DNA of 64,000 bases from Cyanobium sp. Cruz CV13-4-11 (GTDB taxonomy: Bacteria; Cyanobacteriota; Cyanobacteriia; PCC-6307; Cyanobiaceae). The notes beneath the pieces are model-generated. The model made no database searches and was not told where the DNA came from. It saw only the letters and a list, made by a program, of their open reading frames with translations. Both the position numbers and the translations under genes were made by a program. This document shows positions 44,227 through 53,656 of this stretch, piece after piece. Numbering within the stretch: position 1 is the stretch's first letter; each line of letters starts with the position of its first letter. The stretch lies in contig NZ_JAGQCH010000004.1 of assembly GCF_024346055.1 (NCBI RefSeq), positions 124,001-188,000 on the forward strand, read 5' to 3'.

Positions 44227-44634
44227 GGAATGGATCCCGGTGAAGGGAGGCCGAAAGGTGGAGTTGGGGGGGGGCTGCAGACGAGCGTGGGTCGGCAGGA
44301 GCCGACGACGAGCGCCATGGCGGACCCGCCACCCTGGAGAGATGGCGGGTCCACGTCCACACGACTGTCGACCTGAAGCGGGTCGGAGAGAATCACTGTC
44401 GGTAACACCGACCGGAACCCCTGGTGGGGTAGGGGCCGGGACAGAGGCGGTACGCAGCTGCCTCTGCTGTAGCCTTGGTTGCGAGCAAAGCGCAACACTG
44501 GCCTTTACGACTGCAACTTTCCGCCCGTCCGAGGACTGCGAGGTAGTGGTCGTTACCGACAGCTTAAAACTATTTTTGCGTTTCGACACGCCTCTTTTCA
44601 AAATTTCCCCCAACGACGCTGTCCGCGGGACGTG
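44227..44634. other. intergenic region between DUF3155 and the histidine kinase
   Basis: This 408-base stretch must carry the promoters of both divergent genes. The half near the kinase is AT-richer (about 44500-44620, with TTAAAACTATTTTTGCG), which fits a promoter. I find no RNA gene, no coding frame with recognisable protein sequence and no clear operator. Confidence 0.4.
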
Positions 44635-45765
44635 ATGCCTGTCTCAGAGCGGTTTCTGGCCCTGGTGGGCTTCCAGCTGGGTCAGTTCATCGATTGCCCG
44701 GACGTCCGTTCGCTGGTGGTCTACGTCACCCAGCAGGGCACAACGGGCCAGCCCAGCCTGCTTCCGGTCGGCCACTGGCCCCCGGACGAGCGGGCCCTGC
44801 CACCGGTGGACACGGTCAGCCGGCTGCGGGTGCCCGCCGAGCAGCGGCGCTGGCTGCCCCTGCGCGATGGCCAGCGCCTGCTCGGTGCCCTGCAGGTGGA
44901 GGCCTCCCGCAACCCCTGGCCCGAGCCCCTCGCCCAGCGGCTCCAGGCCGTGGCCCTGGTCCTCACCGAAGCGCTGCGGCTGGATCTGGAGGGCGGAGAA
45001 CTGCGCCAGCAGCTGACGGAACGCGAGGAGCAGCTGGGCCTGCTGCTCCACCAGCTGCGCAACCCCCTCACCGCCCTGCGCACCTTCGGCCAGCTGCTGC
45101 TGAGACGCCTCGGCCCGGAGCACAGTGACCGCTCCCTGGTGCAGGGCCTGCTGGCCGAGGAACGCCAGATCAACCGTTATGTCGATGCCATCAGCGAGCT
45201 GGTTCACCCCGAAGGCCTGCTCGCCGGCAGCACCTCCCCCCAGCCGCTGCTGCTGCCGCCGCTGTTGAGCGGGCCGGAGGGCCAGCCCCTGGCCGGGCTG
45301 CTCGAACCGCTGCTGCAGCGGGCGGCCGCCACCGCCACCCTGCAGGGGCGCGGTTGGCAGGGGCCCGAGGCCCTGCCCGATTGGAGCGGCGACAGCGGGG
45401 CCGTGGCGGAAATCCTGGCCAACCTGCTGGAGAACGCCTTCCGCTACAGCCCGCACGGCGCCAGCGTGGGCCTGCACATGGCCAGCGACGACGCCCGGCT
45501 CCACCTCACCGTGTGGGACGGCGGGCCGGCCATCGCGGCGGCGGAGCGGCAGGCGATCTTCGGGCGGGGCGTGCGGGGAACCCGGGGCCAGGAGCTGCCC
45601 GGCACCGGTCTGGGCCTGGCCCTGGGGCGGGATCTGGCCCGCAGCCTGGGCGGCGAGCTGGAGCTGGTGGTGCCGCCCCGGGCGCTGGCCGAGACGCTGC
45701 CCGAGCAGGGCAACGCCTTCCGGCTCAGCCTGCCGCGGCCGCCAGCCGCAGCACCGCCGCGATGA
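44635..45765 (+). CDS. sensor histidine kinase
   Basis: A 376-residue soluble kinase. An N-terminal GAF-like domain (residues about 1-115; [27 protein letters not shown]) is followed by a coiled coil and the dimerisation helix with the phospho-accepting His139 in [20 protein letters not shown]. The ATPase domain shows the N box [20 protein letters not shown]1 [19 protein letters not shown] and G2 [20 protein letters not shown]. No membrane helix is present, so it senses a cytoplasmic signal. No response regulator is adjacent. ATG 44635 is preferred. Its end overlaps cobS by 41 bases. Confidence 0.93.
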   Translation: MPVSERFLALVGFQLGQFIDCPDVRSLVVYVTQQGTTGQPSLLPVGHWPPDERALPPVDTVSRLRVPAEQRRWLPLRDGQRLLGALQVEASRNPWPEPLAQRLQAVALVLTEALRLDLEGGELRQQLTEREEQLGLLLHQLRNPLTALRTFGQLLLRRLGPEHSDRSLVQGLLAEERQINRYVDAISELVHPEGLLAGSTSPQPLLLPPLLSGPEGQPLAGLLEPLLQRAAATATLQGRGWQGPEALPDWSGDSGAVAEILANLLENAFRYSPHGASVGLHMASDDARLHLTVWDGGPAIAAAERQAIFGRGVRGTRGQELPGTGLGLALGRDLARSLGGELELVVPPRALAETLPEQGNAFRLSLPRPPAAAPPR

Positions 45766-46501
45766 GCAGCAGGCCCAGCGATTCGGTCCACTCCACGCAG
45801 GCCCCGTAGGTGTCGCCGCTGTGGCCGCCCAGGCGACGGCCCAGGACCACTGGAATGAGCAGGGCCGGCACCAGGGCCACCAGGCCGGTGGGCACGGGCC
45901 AGGGCGCCAGACCCGGCCAGGGAAGCAGCAGCAGCACCGGAAGCAGCAGCAGGGTGGGCCGCAGTTCCACCGCCAGGGCTGCCCCGTGGGCGCGATGGAA
46001 GCCGGCGCTGCCGCCCGGCCGCAGATAGGGGAACCAGGCCATGGCGGGCAGGGGCGCCACCCGCCCGCAGACCGCCGCCCAGACCAGGGCCATCGGCGCC
46101 GTCGCCCCGAGCAGGGCCAGGGCCGCGGTCCGCACCAACAGCACCAGCACCAGGGCCTGCACCCCGCTGGCCCCCACCCGGCTGTCGGCCATCGCCTCCA
46201 GGCAGCGATCGCCGGCGGCCAGGCCATCGGCGCTGTCCATGACGCCATCCATGTGCAGGCCACCGCTCAGCCACAGGCCCAGCGCCAGCACCAGGGCCAC
46301 CTGGGCCACCAGGGGCACCCGCCCCTCCAGCCCCCACCAGAGCAGGCCCTGCAGCCCGCCGAGGACGGCACCGATCCAGGGGGCGAAGCGAGCGATGCGC
46401 TCGAAGCGGGGCGCCGGCACCGGCCAGGCCGGCAGCACCGAGTAGAAGATCCAGGCCCCGGCCAGATCCCGCAGCCACGGTGGAGCGCTCAGGCGGGGCA
46501 T
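45725..46501 (-). CDS. cobS: adenosylcobinamide-GDP ribazoletransferase
   Basis: A 258-residue inner-membrane enzyme for the last steps of cobalamin (pseudocobalamin in picocyanobacteria) assembly, joining the lower-ligand nucleoside to adenosylcobinamide-GDP. The signature [20 protein letters not shown] is present, with [20 protein letters not shown] and the final [20 protein letters not shown]. About seven helices. It overlaps the kinase end and diverges from tgt. The window also has a CobO-like gene, but the two are 30 kb apart. Confidence 0.95.
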   Translation of the reverse strand: MPRLSAPPWLRDLAGAWIFYSVLPAWPVPAPRFERIARFAPWIGAVLGGLQGLLWWGLEGRVPLVAQVALVLALGLWLSGGLHMDGVMDSADGLAAGDRCLEAMADSRVGASGVQALVLVLLVRTAALALLGATAPMALVWAAVCGRVAPLPAMAWFPYLRPGGSAGFHRAHGAALAVELRPTLLLLPVLLLLPWPGLAPWPVPTGLVALVPALLIPVVLGRRLGGHSGDTYGACVEWTESLGLLLIAAVLRLAAAAG

Positions 46502-46507
46502 GGGGGC

Positions 46508-47749
46508 ATGGGGCGGGGAGCGACGGGGAGGTGGCGGCAGGAACCCCGGGTAGCGTCGCAGCAGACCCGCCTAGCGTCACGGCTGAGCAGGTTCGGCGCC
46601 ATCGCCTTCGACTTCACGATCACGGCTCGCTGCCCGCGGACCCGGGCCCGCTGCGGCTGCTTCAGCACCCCCCACGGCGCCGTGCACACGCCCCGGTTCA
46701 TGCCGGTGGGCACCGCCGCCACAGTGAAGGGGGTGGCCATCCCCCAGCTGGTGGAAACCGGCGCCGAGATGGTGCTGGCCAACACCTATCACTTGCATCT
46801 CCAGCCCGGTGAGGCGGTGGTGGCCGAGGCGGGCGGGTTGCATCGCTTCATGGGCTGGCAGGGCCCCCTGCTCACCGATTCCGGCGGCTTCCAGGTGTTC
46901 AGCCTCGGCGCCATCAACCGCATCGACGACGACGGCGTGGTGTTCCGCTCCCCCCGTGATGGCGCCCGCATTGAGCTCACGCCGGAGCGCTCGATGGTGA
47001 TCCAGATGGCCCTCGGGGCCGATGTGGCCATGGCGTTTGATCAATGTCCCCCCTGGCCCGCGCCTGAAGGTGAGGTGGCCGAGGCCTGCCGCCGCACCCA
47101 CGCCTGGCTGGAGCGCTGCATCAGCGCCCACGAACGGCCGGATCAGGCCCTGTTCGGCATCGTGCAGGGGGGCTGCTTCCCGGCGCTGCGGGCGGAATCG
47201 GCCCAGGTGGTGGCCGGCTTCGACCTGCCGGGTATCGCCGTGGGCGGCGTGAGCGTGGGCGAGCCGGTGGAGGAGATGCATCGCATCGTGCGCCAGGTGG
47301 GGCCCCTGCTGCCCGAGGCCAAGCCTCACTATTTGATGGGGGTGGGCAGCCTGCGGGAGATGGCCCTCGCCGTGGCCCAGGGTTTCGATCTGTTTGATTG
47401 CGTTCTGCCCACCCGCCTCGGCCGCCACGGCACCGCGCTGGTGGGAGGCGAGCGCTGGAACCTGCGCAATGCACGCTTCCGCCACGACCACACCCCCCTC
47501 GATCCCACCTGCCCCTGCCTGGCCTGCCGCCTGCACAGCCGCGCCTACCTGCACCACCTGATCCGCGCCGAGGAGATGCTCTGCCGCAGCCTGCTCAGCC
47601 TCCACAACCTCACCACCCTGCTGCGCTTCACCACGGCGATGGGTCAGGCGATCCGGGAGGGTTGTTTCTCAGAGGAATTCGCCCCCTGGGAGCAGGGTTC
47701 TCCGGCGGCCCACACCTGGTGCTCTCCCACGGCGGCGCCCACGCCTTGA
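46508..47749 (+). CDS. tgt: queuine/preQ1 tRNA-guanine transglycosylase
   Basis: The TIM-barrel enzyme that swaps guanine 34 of certain tRNAs for preQ1. Motifs: [35 protein letters not shown] with the first catalytic Asp, [37 protein letters not shown] with the second Asp, and the zinc site [17 protein letters not shown]. Family homology begins near 46595 (F-D-F-T-I-T-A-R-C). No ATG, GTG or TTG lies there in frame; the nearest ATG is 46508, only seven bases from the divergent cobS start, and CTG 46583 would give the usual 388 residues. The true start is therefore uncertain. Confidence 0.95.
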   Translation: MGRGATGRWRQEPRVASQQTRLASRLSRFGAIAFDFTITARCPRTRARCGCFSTPHGAVHTPRFMPVGTAATVKGVAIPQLVETGAEMVLANTYHLHLQPGEAVVAEAGGLHRFMGWQGPLLTDSGGFQVFSLGAINRIDDDGVVFRSPRDGARIELTPERSMVIQMALGADVAMAFDQCPPWPAPEGEVAEACRRTHAWLERCISAHERPDQALFGIVQGGCFPALRAESAQVVAGFDLPGIAVGGVSVGEPVEEMHRIVRQVGPLLPEAKPHYLMGVGSLREMALAVAQGFDLFDCVLPTRLGRHGTALVGGERWNLRNARFRHDHTPLDPTCPCLACRLHSRAYLHHLIRAEEMLCRSLLSLHNLTTLLRFTTAMGQAIREGCFSEEFAPWEQGSPAAHTWCSPTAAPTP

Positions 47750-47791
47750 GCGTGGCATCGTCGGCGCAGTGAGGCGGCTGAAATCCTCCCC

Positions 47792-48667
47792 GTGGTCGCC
47801 AGCGACAAACTGTTTTATTGGCTCTTCCAGCAGCACGCCGAGCGCCTCCAGCCCTTGGTGGCCGGGTTGCTGCCGAGGATGGAGGGCTATGTGTTCAGCG
47901 CGCCGGTGCTGAAGGAAAGGGAATACCGCCTCGACGGCCTGTTCCTCCCCCCAGCCGATCAGCCCGAGTTGCCGGCCCTGATCCTGGAAGCGCAGATGGC
48001 CGCCGATCCAGCTTTCCTGCTGCGACTGAATGCCGAAACAGCTCGGTTGCTGCAGCAACAGGATCGCCAGGGCCGCCCGATCCGTCATTGGCAGGTGGTG
48101 GTGATCTGCCCGTCGCAGGGGCTGAATTTCGGCGACCCCACACCGGTGCAGGAGTTTGTGGACAGGCGGGTGGTGTGGATCGAACTGCAGCCGGAGCGGC
48201 TGCCGCCATCGGCCCCACCGTTGCAGAAGGCGCTGGGGATGCTGCTGCTGCCGGAGGATCAGTTGCCCGCCTGCTCGAAGGCGATCCGAGCCGAGGCTGT
48301 TGGCACAGACCTGGCCGCAGAGATCGACGATGTGATCGCCGCTATCCTGGTGTCACGCTTCAGCGGCCGCACCGTTCCCGAGATCTGCGCCATGGGTGGA
48401 ATCACCGTCGACGACTTCACGAGCAGCGTCGCCTACCGCGAGATCTTCGGGCTGGGCCACCAGGAAGGCCGCCAGGAAGGCCGCCAGACCGAAGCCGTTG
48501 GCATCTCCCTCCGCTTGCTCGAGCACCGCTGCGGCTCTCTGACTCCCAGCCAACAGGCCCGCATCCAAGCGCTCTCGCTTAGTGCACTTGAGACCCTCTT
48601 AGTAGCCCTTCTCGACTTCCGGGGGCCCGATGACCTCAACACCTGGCTGAGCCGCCACGCCGGCTGA
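47792..48667 (+). CDS. DUF2887/DUF4351 Rpn-type putative nuclease
   Basis: A 291-residue protein of the PD-(D/E)XK-like Rpn/YhgA family that is abundant in cyanobacteria. The N-terminal DUF2887 part shows [30 protein letters not shown] and [20 protein letters not shown] with the presumed catalytic Asp and Glu-x-Q; the C-terminal part has a short [11 protein letters not shown] repeat and a DUF4351 tail ([20 protein letters not shown]). Such proteins are thought to be recombination-promoting nucleases or selfish elements. GTG 47792 starts M-V-A-S-D-K-L-F. It sits between tgt and psbK, which I recall as neighbours in many picocyanobacteria. Confidence 0.85.
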   Translation: MVASDKLFYWLFQQHAERLQPLVAGLLPRMEGYVFSAPVLKEREYRLDGLFLPPADQPELPALILEAQMAADPAFLLRLNAETARLLQQQDRQGRPIRHWQVVVICPSQGLNFGDPTPVQEFVDRRVVWIELQPERLPPSAPPLQKALGMLLLPEDQLPACSKAIRAEAVGTDLAAEIDDVIAAILVSRFSGRTVPEICAMGGITVDDFTSSVAYREIFGLGHQEGRQEGRQTEAVGISLRLLEHRCGSLTPSQQARIQALSLSALETLLVALLDFRGPDDLNTWLSRHAG

Positions 48668-48690
48668 GTGCCGCACCCGAGCCAAGCCCC

Positions 48691-48738
48691 TCCCGCATCA
48701 GCGACCGCACCATTCCCGAGATCAGCGCCAGGGGCTGC
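48691..48738 (+). pseudogene. short remnant of a second DUF2887-type gene
   Basis: The 48 bases here are about 80% identical to 48355-48402 inside the intact DUF2887 gene and would encode [14 protein letters not shown] against [14 protein letters not shown]. The mismatches show decay after duplication or an older paralogue cut by the present gene. From 48739 to 49107 I see no supported gene. Confidence 0.5.
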
Positions 48739-49107
48739 AAAGTCCGTGAGCGATTGCGCGGCAGGCCTGGTGGCCCATCCGCCTGTCCTTGGAACCTTCC
48801 AAAGGCAGCCCCCAAGCTGGCGGAGCTACTCGCAGCCGCTGGCATCCCGCCACCCACAAGGTCTCCTGCCCTCCGATCAGCCGGCCCACAGCCGCCGAGC
48901 CCCGGCCTGCCCCCTCCACGCACACCCCGTGCAGCAGCAGCCCCGTGCAAGCCCAGCCTGCATCGCGCCGCCCCGACTGGGGCCCGGCCCAGCGCCCCAT
49001 GTTGTTTTGCAGAGGATGTCGCTGCCGGCAGATCGGCCTTCCCGGCGGGACCACCCGTGATAATTTCCATACACCGCATCGGGCCGCTCCAAGGGCCCCA
49101 ACTCTCC

Positions 49108-49272
49108 ATGGCGCACCTCCTGCTGGCCGGTCTCGCTTCCCACAGCACCCCGCTGGCCCAACTGCCCGAGGCCTACCAGGCCTTCGGCCCGTTGGTGGAC
49201 ATCCTGCCGATCATCCCCCTCTTCTTCCTGCTGCTGGCTTTTGTTTGGCAGGCTTCGGTGGGGTTCCGGTGA
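49108..49272 (+). CDS. psbK: photosystem II protein PsbK
   Basis: A 54-residue precursor. A short variable N-terminus is processed before the mature protein, which starts near [20 protein letters not shown] and continues as the single helix [16 protein letters not shown]. The L-P-x-x-x-x-x-F-x-P-L-V-D-x-L-P and F-V-W-Q-A-x-V-G-F-R pattern is diagnostic. PsbK binds CP43 in the PSII core. It lies downstream of tgt, separated by the DUF2887 insertion. Confidence 0.96.
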   Translation: MAHLLLAGLASHSTPLAQLPEAYQAFGPLVDILPIIPLFFLLLAFVWQASVGFR

Positions 49273-50055
49273 GCAAGGGTGAGCTGGTGGCCTGAGTAGC
49301 GATCGGTCATCCTCCGAGGAGTTGAGAGTTTGTTAATTATTTGAGCTTTACTTACGACATCACTATTCTCGATTTTGCTCTTGAGTCCATCACAAAAAAC
49401 TTCAAGCGCCTTCAAGTGTCTTCTTCAATCGGGTGTTTAAGTGGTGGGAACCTTGAAAAATCAGCAAGACACTTAATTGGGGCAGGATCCAGCTTGTGAT
49501 TGTTTGTGCAATTTTCACGCCAACTGTTGATCCAGAGAGGCTTCTCGGACGAAGCAAAAGTTGCATGAATCTCGTACCTAATCTCCCTATGGCTCATCTG
49601 GTCTTGCCGATAGTCGATGGGATTCTCTTTTCTTCCGCTTCTTTTGGCGGCTTTTTCCTTTCAACAGAGCCTCTGCAAAATGTTGGTTATTTAAGGTTCC
49701 CTGATGTCAGTTGATCAAAGTGGCGGCCGAGCAGCCAGTCTTGGCCAATCAACTGCTGACGGGCACACATCCTTGACCGGCTGAGAATTTGATGGGAAGA
49801 TCCGTCTCGTCATCAGCACCCTTAGCTTGCTGGACCTCAGGCCAGTTAGGTTCTTAAGTGACTGGCGCCTGGAGGCAGATCAGCAGCAGCAAGCTGATAT
49901 CAATAATGAGGGGAGACACAAAGGCGCATCAAGGCTGCAAACCCTGCCGAGCCACTTGTCGCGATCTCCAGGCGTAGTGCCGCAAGCTGCCGCCGATGCG
50001 CGGGAGCTGTGGAGTAATAGAAGAGTCATAGCCATACAAACTAAGGCTATCTTTA
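49273..50055. other. AT-richer intergenic region, no supported gene
   Basis: This stretch of about 780 bases is much richer in A and T than the flanking core. Short frames on both strands (for example 49496-49714 plus, 49412-49597 minus) show no family pattern and no RBS I would trust. It probably came in with the PEP-CTERM block. The last 100 bases must hold the promoter of the PEP-CTERM gene. Confidence 0.5.
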
Positions 50056-50709
50056 ATGAAAAAACAGTTCAAGTTTGCAACAGCTGCACTTTTCTCTGCC
50101 GGGGCCATTGGCCTTGCCAGCGCATCACCCGTGAATGCAGCGGCTTGTCCCAATGCATCTGCTTCCCTTTCAACGCTGACGCCGCTTACCTTTACCTGTG
50201 ATCAAGGTGGCTTTACATTCGCCTTAACCTCACGCAGTGGATTCAGTGACGCTGACGACATATCCTTCTCTAATCCTACAGCTAATTCCTTCACCTACAA
50301 TATTCAATCAAATACCCCTTGGAATTCTGGTTCTAAGGTCTTGAATTACAGTATTACTGGCCCCTCGGGCAAGGTGCTTCAGTATTATACTTCATCGTTG
50401 TCTTCCTCTTTGGGAAACCCCAAGGCTGGCCAATTTAATGTGGTCGGTTCGGTGGGCAACGCACTGGCAACCCTCACTAACGGTTCTTCATCTGGGGGGC
50501 AATACGATTACACAACGTCATTCCCTTCTTCTGAAACTTTCACCGCCACTCTTTCCAATATCACTGGGAAAGGCATTCAGACGGTTCAATCAACCGTCGA
50601 AGTGGCCGCTCCCCCCGCCCCCGTCCCCGGTCCGCTTCCCGTCCTGGGCGCAGCTGCAGCCTTTGGTTTCTCCCGCAAAGTTCGCAACCGTATCAAGGCA
50701 GCTGCCTGA
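50056..50709 (+). CDS. secreted PEP-CTERM-type protein
   Basis: A 217-residue protein with a signal peptide (FATAALFSAGAIGLASASPV, cleavage near VNAA) and a Ser/Thr/Asn-rich mature region without a known domain. The C-terminus has the cyanobacterial PEP-CTERM sorting pattern: a P-V-P-G-P-L-P-V-L-G turn, a short hydrophobic helix (AAAAFGFSRKVRNRIK) and a basic end. Such proteins are cut by an exosortase and delivered to the cell surface or matrix; no exosortase is in the window. Codon use is AT-richer than the core genes. A strong terminator follows and an HpsJ-like gene lies downstream. Confidence 0.85.
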   Translation: MKKQFKFATAALFSAGAIGLASASPVNAAACPNASASLSTLTPLTFTCDQGGFTFALTSRSGFSDADDISFSNPTANSFTYNIQSNTPWNSGSKVLNYSITGPSGKVLQYYTSSLSSSLGNPKAGQFNVVGSVGNALATLTNGSSSGGQYDYTTSFPSSETFTATLSNITGKGIQTVQSTVEVAAPPAPVPGPLPVLGAAAAFGFSRKVRNRIKAAA

Positions 50710-50730
50710 TCCTCATCAGCAGTTTGTAAA

Positions 50731-50756
50731 GCCTCCCTTTAGGGGAGGCTTTTTTA
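50731..50756 (+). terminator. intrinsic terminator of the PEP-CTERM gene
   Basis: GCCTCCC and GGGAGGC arms with a short TTTA loop and a following TTTTTTATT run, 22 bases after the stop codon. It is a textbook rho-independent terminator. Confidence 0.93.
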
Positions 50757-50837
50757 TTAATTGCAATAAGCACTCACTCAGAGACTGCAAAGTGAAGCAT
50801 GTGATAGAATGCTTAACGATGAAAGTAATGCCTGCGC

Positions 50838-51586
50838 ATGACTGCTGAAGAGATCGGGTTACTAAGTGAATCTGATTCAGATCGCCGCAAACGCCTTTGG
50901 CTTAAGACCTCCTTCGCGGTAGCTATTGTAGGATGGTTAATCATTGGGTCGACACTAAACACCATTATTTTAACTCTTTTCCATTGAAGCTCGCCACGCC
51001 AGAATGGCAGCTCAGCTTGATTGCGGCACTTCTCTCTTCCGGCTTTGCTTTTTTGGTTGGTGCCGTGCTGATTGCCTTGGCCCTGCTATTTAATCCTAAA
51101 GAGCAAGTATTGCAGAAATGGCAGCGAACGGTGAGTCGACTTTCAGGCTTTTTTGCTATTTTGCTAGTTTTAATGATCCCGCTTCAGTTTTTCCTAGGGT
51201 CTCGTGCCCTCAACAGCCAAACCATCAGCACTTTTGAAGCGATCAATCGTCTCAAGGGCGTTGTGAAAGGGATCAGTGCAGTTAATTCTGAGCCTGAACT
51301 GCGTTCCTATGTGGCCTCGCTGCCCAATCCTCCAGCCCTCCCCGCCAAGTTTGATGCTGCTTTCCCGGTGATCAAGCAGCGCGCCATTGAAAATATCTCT
51401 GCCCAGATCAACGCAGCAACATATAATAGTGAGATCCAGAAATCACAGGCTCTTCAGGTGTTTTTGAAGGAGGGTATCAGAAACACTGCCCAAGCCATCT
51501 TGATGGCGGCAGCTTTTTCGGTAATGGCCAATCTTTCCGGTAAAGCTGGCAATGCAGTCACTAAATTCTTCGATGCATTGCTCTAA
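50838..51586 (+). pseudogene. HpsJ-like cyanoexosortase-associated protein, frameshifted
   Basis: ATG 50838 starts M-T-A-E-E-I-G-L-L-S, then a membrane helix (TSFAVAIVGWLIIGSTLNTI) that ends at TGA 50985. One base away the continuing frame reads FPLKLATPEWQLSLIAALLS, a second helix, LFNPKEQVLQKWQRTVSRLS, a third helix (IPLQFFLGS) and a cytoplasmic coiled part, ending with a fourth hydrophobic stretch. Adding one T to the T4 run at 50977-50980 makes a single 249-residue protein. The P-L-x-x-x-x-P-E-W-Q-L and I-P-L-Q-F pattern is that of HpsJ-like proteins associated with cyanoexosortases. ATG 50933 could still give a shorter protein lacking the first helix. Confidence 0.65.
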
Positions 51587-51925
51587 TCAGTCTGAAGGCA
51601 TGATCCTGAAGTGACTGCTCTCGACGGCTGCCGGTGATGTCGCCACTCTGGCCAGGGTGGTGGGCTGGGCAAGCCTTATGCTTGGTCTGAATTCTCCAAT
51701 GCTGATCTCTTTGCGGCGCTCGTTCGCTGATTCGCGATTTGTGCAGCCGGGGCAGACTGATCGCCAGCAGCGTCTGCTGAGCTTCGCTGCCCTCTAGTGG
51801 TCGCCTCTGATGCAGCTGGTGAACCACTAGACCTCAAGCTACTTCAGCATCCCTTTCTCGCCCTGGTGCGCAACTTCAGCCCCAGAGCAGTCGGCCCCCG
51901 GCCCTGACCACGGCATCGCCCCCTG
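51587..51925. other. intergenic region, nothing recognised
   Basis: This 339-base region between the HpsJ-like gene and the RHH gene holds a partial inverted repeat (CTAGTGGT at 51796-51803 and ACCACTAG near 51822-51829) but no coding frame, RNA gene or mobile-element end that I can support. Confidence 0.35.
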
Positions 51926-52141
51926 GTGATCGGCGTGCGGCCGGAGTTGGAGCAGGAGCGGCAGCTGGATCTGCTGGCCCGGCAGCAGGGAAAGAGCCGC
52001 AGTGCCTGCATCCGCGAGGCCATCCGTCAGGTCCTGCTGCGCCATGGCGACAGTGATGAGGCGCGCCGCCAATCGGAGCACCTGGCCCGGCTGGAGCGAC
52101 TGGACCGCATGACGTCTTTTGCCCCTTCACCAGCACCCTGA
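51926..52141 (+). CDS. ribbon-helix-helix (CopG-like) DNA-binding protein, orphan antitoxin type
   Basis: A 71-residue protein with one ribbon-helix-helix domain: beta strand at I-G-V-R-P, then LEQERQLDLLARQQGKSRSA and CIREAIRQVLLRHGDSDEAR, the usual G-x-S-R-S helix turn. Such proteins are antitoxins or small repressors. The start is GTG 51926. No toxin gene flanks it: upstream lies non-coding DNA and downstream the convergent Fic gene, seven bases away. The last ten residues look atypical and may reflect a truncated C-terminus. Confidence 0.65.
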   Translation: MIGVRPELEQERQLDLLARQQGKSRSACIREAIRQVLLRHGDSDEARRQSEHLARLERLDRMTSFAPSPAP

Positions 52142-52148
52142 TGGAGGC

Positions 52149-53519
52149 TCACCTGGTGCGGATCCCGGTCGCACCTTCGCCTCGCAATGAGCTCCGCAAG
52201 CCTTCGCAGCTGATGGTGCTGGAGCATGCCGCCAGATCAGCCGGCACCCTGAAGATCTCCCGTTTGCCCTCCTTCGCCGCGATCAGCAGGCCGCGACCGG
52301 CCAGCTTCTGCAGATCACTGCGGGCCGTCTGGTTGCTCACGCCATGGCTGCTCTGGTGAGAGAGCACCGTGTAGCGGAAGCCGGGGTGCCGTAGGCCATG
52401 GCGGAGCAGGGCCAGCTGGCGCCCATTGAGATCCTCAAACCCGTCGGCGCCTTCCAGTTGCCGCTGCAGGGCACCCACCTCGCAGGCTTTGCGCCTTAGA
52501 TAGGCGTGCAGGCTGGTGATGGCCTGCTGAATCACCTTCACCTGGGCCAGCAGGAAGTAGGTGAGGTCGTTGTCGTCGCTTTCGCTGAGTAGAAATGAAC
52601 GCTCGTACTGTCCCCGGGCCTTGTTGATCACCGAAGAGATCGAAAGGAACTCGAACAGTCCGTAGCCCTGATGCAGCATCGCCCAGTAGAAAAGCGCCCG
52701 GGCCGTCCGACCGTTTCCATCGCAGAAGGGGTGGTCGTAGGCCAGAGCGAAGTGCAGGGTGATGGCCCGCACCACGGGGTGGAGAAACGCCGCCGGGGTC
52801 TCGCCGTTGGCGAACGCGCAGAGCTGTTCCAGCCTCTGCTCCAGCTGCGCAGCAGGGGGCGGCACGTGGAACACCGTTCCATAGGCGTCATCCACCACCA
52901 CCTCCTCGCCTAGAGGCCGCAGCCGGCCGGCATCAGCCGGATCATCAAGCGTGTCCTGGCTGACCAACTGGTGGAGATCCAGCACCAGCTGCGGCGTCAG
53001 GGGCTGATCCTTGAGCTCCCGAATGTGCTGCATGGTCCGGAAGTTGTTGAGGATCATCTGCTCGGAGCGATCCCGGGGCGCCCGGCGGCTGCGGATCATG
53101 GCCTTGGCCACATCCCGTGTTGTTGCGGCACCCTCCATCTGGGAGGAGGTGATCGCCTCCTCCATCAGCGCGCTCAGCAGGTAGCGATTGCGGGTGGAGG
53201 GAGTGGTGACGGCTGACGGGGCCATCCCGCCAGCACCGGCCCTCCGATCGATGTCATGCAGGGCCTGGAGCAGCATCGGCGGTTGGCAGAGCCAGAAGGG
53301 GCTGCCGTCGCAGCTCAGCAGAGGCAACGGCGTGCCTGTGCTCCGGCGAGCCAGCTTCTCAGCGAGCCACCACTGCTCATGGCTGAGACCCTGTGGTGGT
53401 GTGCGATGCCGCAGCTCATCCCAGTGGAGATAGCGATCCCCCTGCCTGGCTGCGGCCAGTTGCATCAGCACGGGCATGGCCATCTGAAGCCCGCCGTCCT
53501 TGGCGAGCAAGTCCTCCAT
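52149..53519 (-). CDS. Fic-domain protein with C-terminal winged helix
   Basis: A 456-residue protein. The Fic core has the complete active-site motif HPFCDGNGRTAR (His263), so it may transfer AMP to a target hydroxyl. An inhibitory helix motif S-S-Q-M-E-G (Glu129) lies before the core, which marks class II Fic proteins that are self-inhibited. The C-terminus carries a winged-helix segment (FRYTVLSHQSSHGVSNQTAR, SDLQKLAGRGLLIAAKEGKR), as in many stand-alone Fic regulators that bind their own promoter. ATG 53519 is used, 31 bases after a nested inverted repeat that could be its operator. Confidence 0.92.
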   Translation of the reverse strand: MEDLLAKDGGLQMAMPVLMQLAAARQGDRYLHWDELRHRTPPQGLSHEQWWLAEKLARRSTGTPLPLLSCDGSPFWLCQPPMLLQALHDIDRRAGAGGMAPSAVTTPSTRNRYLLSALMEEAITSSQMEGAATTRDVAKAMIRSRRAPRDRSEQMILNNFRTMQHIRELKDQPLTPQLVLDLHQLVSQDTLDDPADAGRLRPLGEEVVVDDAYGTVFHVPPPAAQLEQRLEQLCAFANGETPAAFLHPVVRAITLHFALAYDHPFCDGNGRTARALFYWAMLHQGYGLFEFLSISSVINKARGQYERSFLLSESDDNDLTYFLLAQVKVIQQAITSLHAYLRRKACEVGALQRQLEGADGFEDLNGRQLALLRHGLRHPGFRYTVLSHQSSHGVSNQTARSDLQKLAGRGLLIAAKEGKREIFRVPADLAACSSTISCEGLRSSLRGEGATGIRTR

Positions 53520-53549
53520 CGGTGGAGGCCTACGGGGTGGACGGGCTGG

Positions 53550-53602
53550 CAACTCCCAACGAACTCCTAGCTTCCTCCAAATTAGGAGATGGCTGGGAGT
53601 TG
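53550..53602. promoter_or_regulatory. nested inverted repeat, candidate Fic operator
   Basis: Outer arms CAACTCCCA (53550-53558) and TGGGAGTTG (53594-53602) and inner arms CTCCTA (53564-53569) and TAGGAG (53583-53588) are each perfect and concentric. The AACTCC unit also repeats directly. It lies just upstream of the Fic start, whose product has a winged helix, so autoregulation is likely; it is not a terminator since no T-run follows. Confidence 0.5.
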
Positions 53603-53656
53603 GGCCTGTGATTGGCTCGATTCAGCAGTTCGCCGCGTGGGCGCCCTGCCGGCTCC

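Noticed and set aside
50838-50990. Programmed frameshift in the HpsJ-like gene
   Set aside because: The T4 run is too short for typical slippage and no stimulatory hairpin or SD-like element is seen, so mutation or sequencing error is simpler.
51926-52148. A toxin-antitoxin operon with the RHH protein
   Set aside because: No toxin frame lies before or after it on the same strand; the Fic gene is convergent, so the pair does not form an operon.
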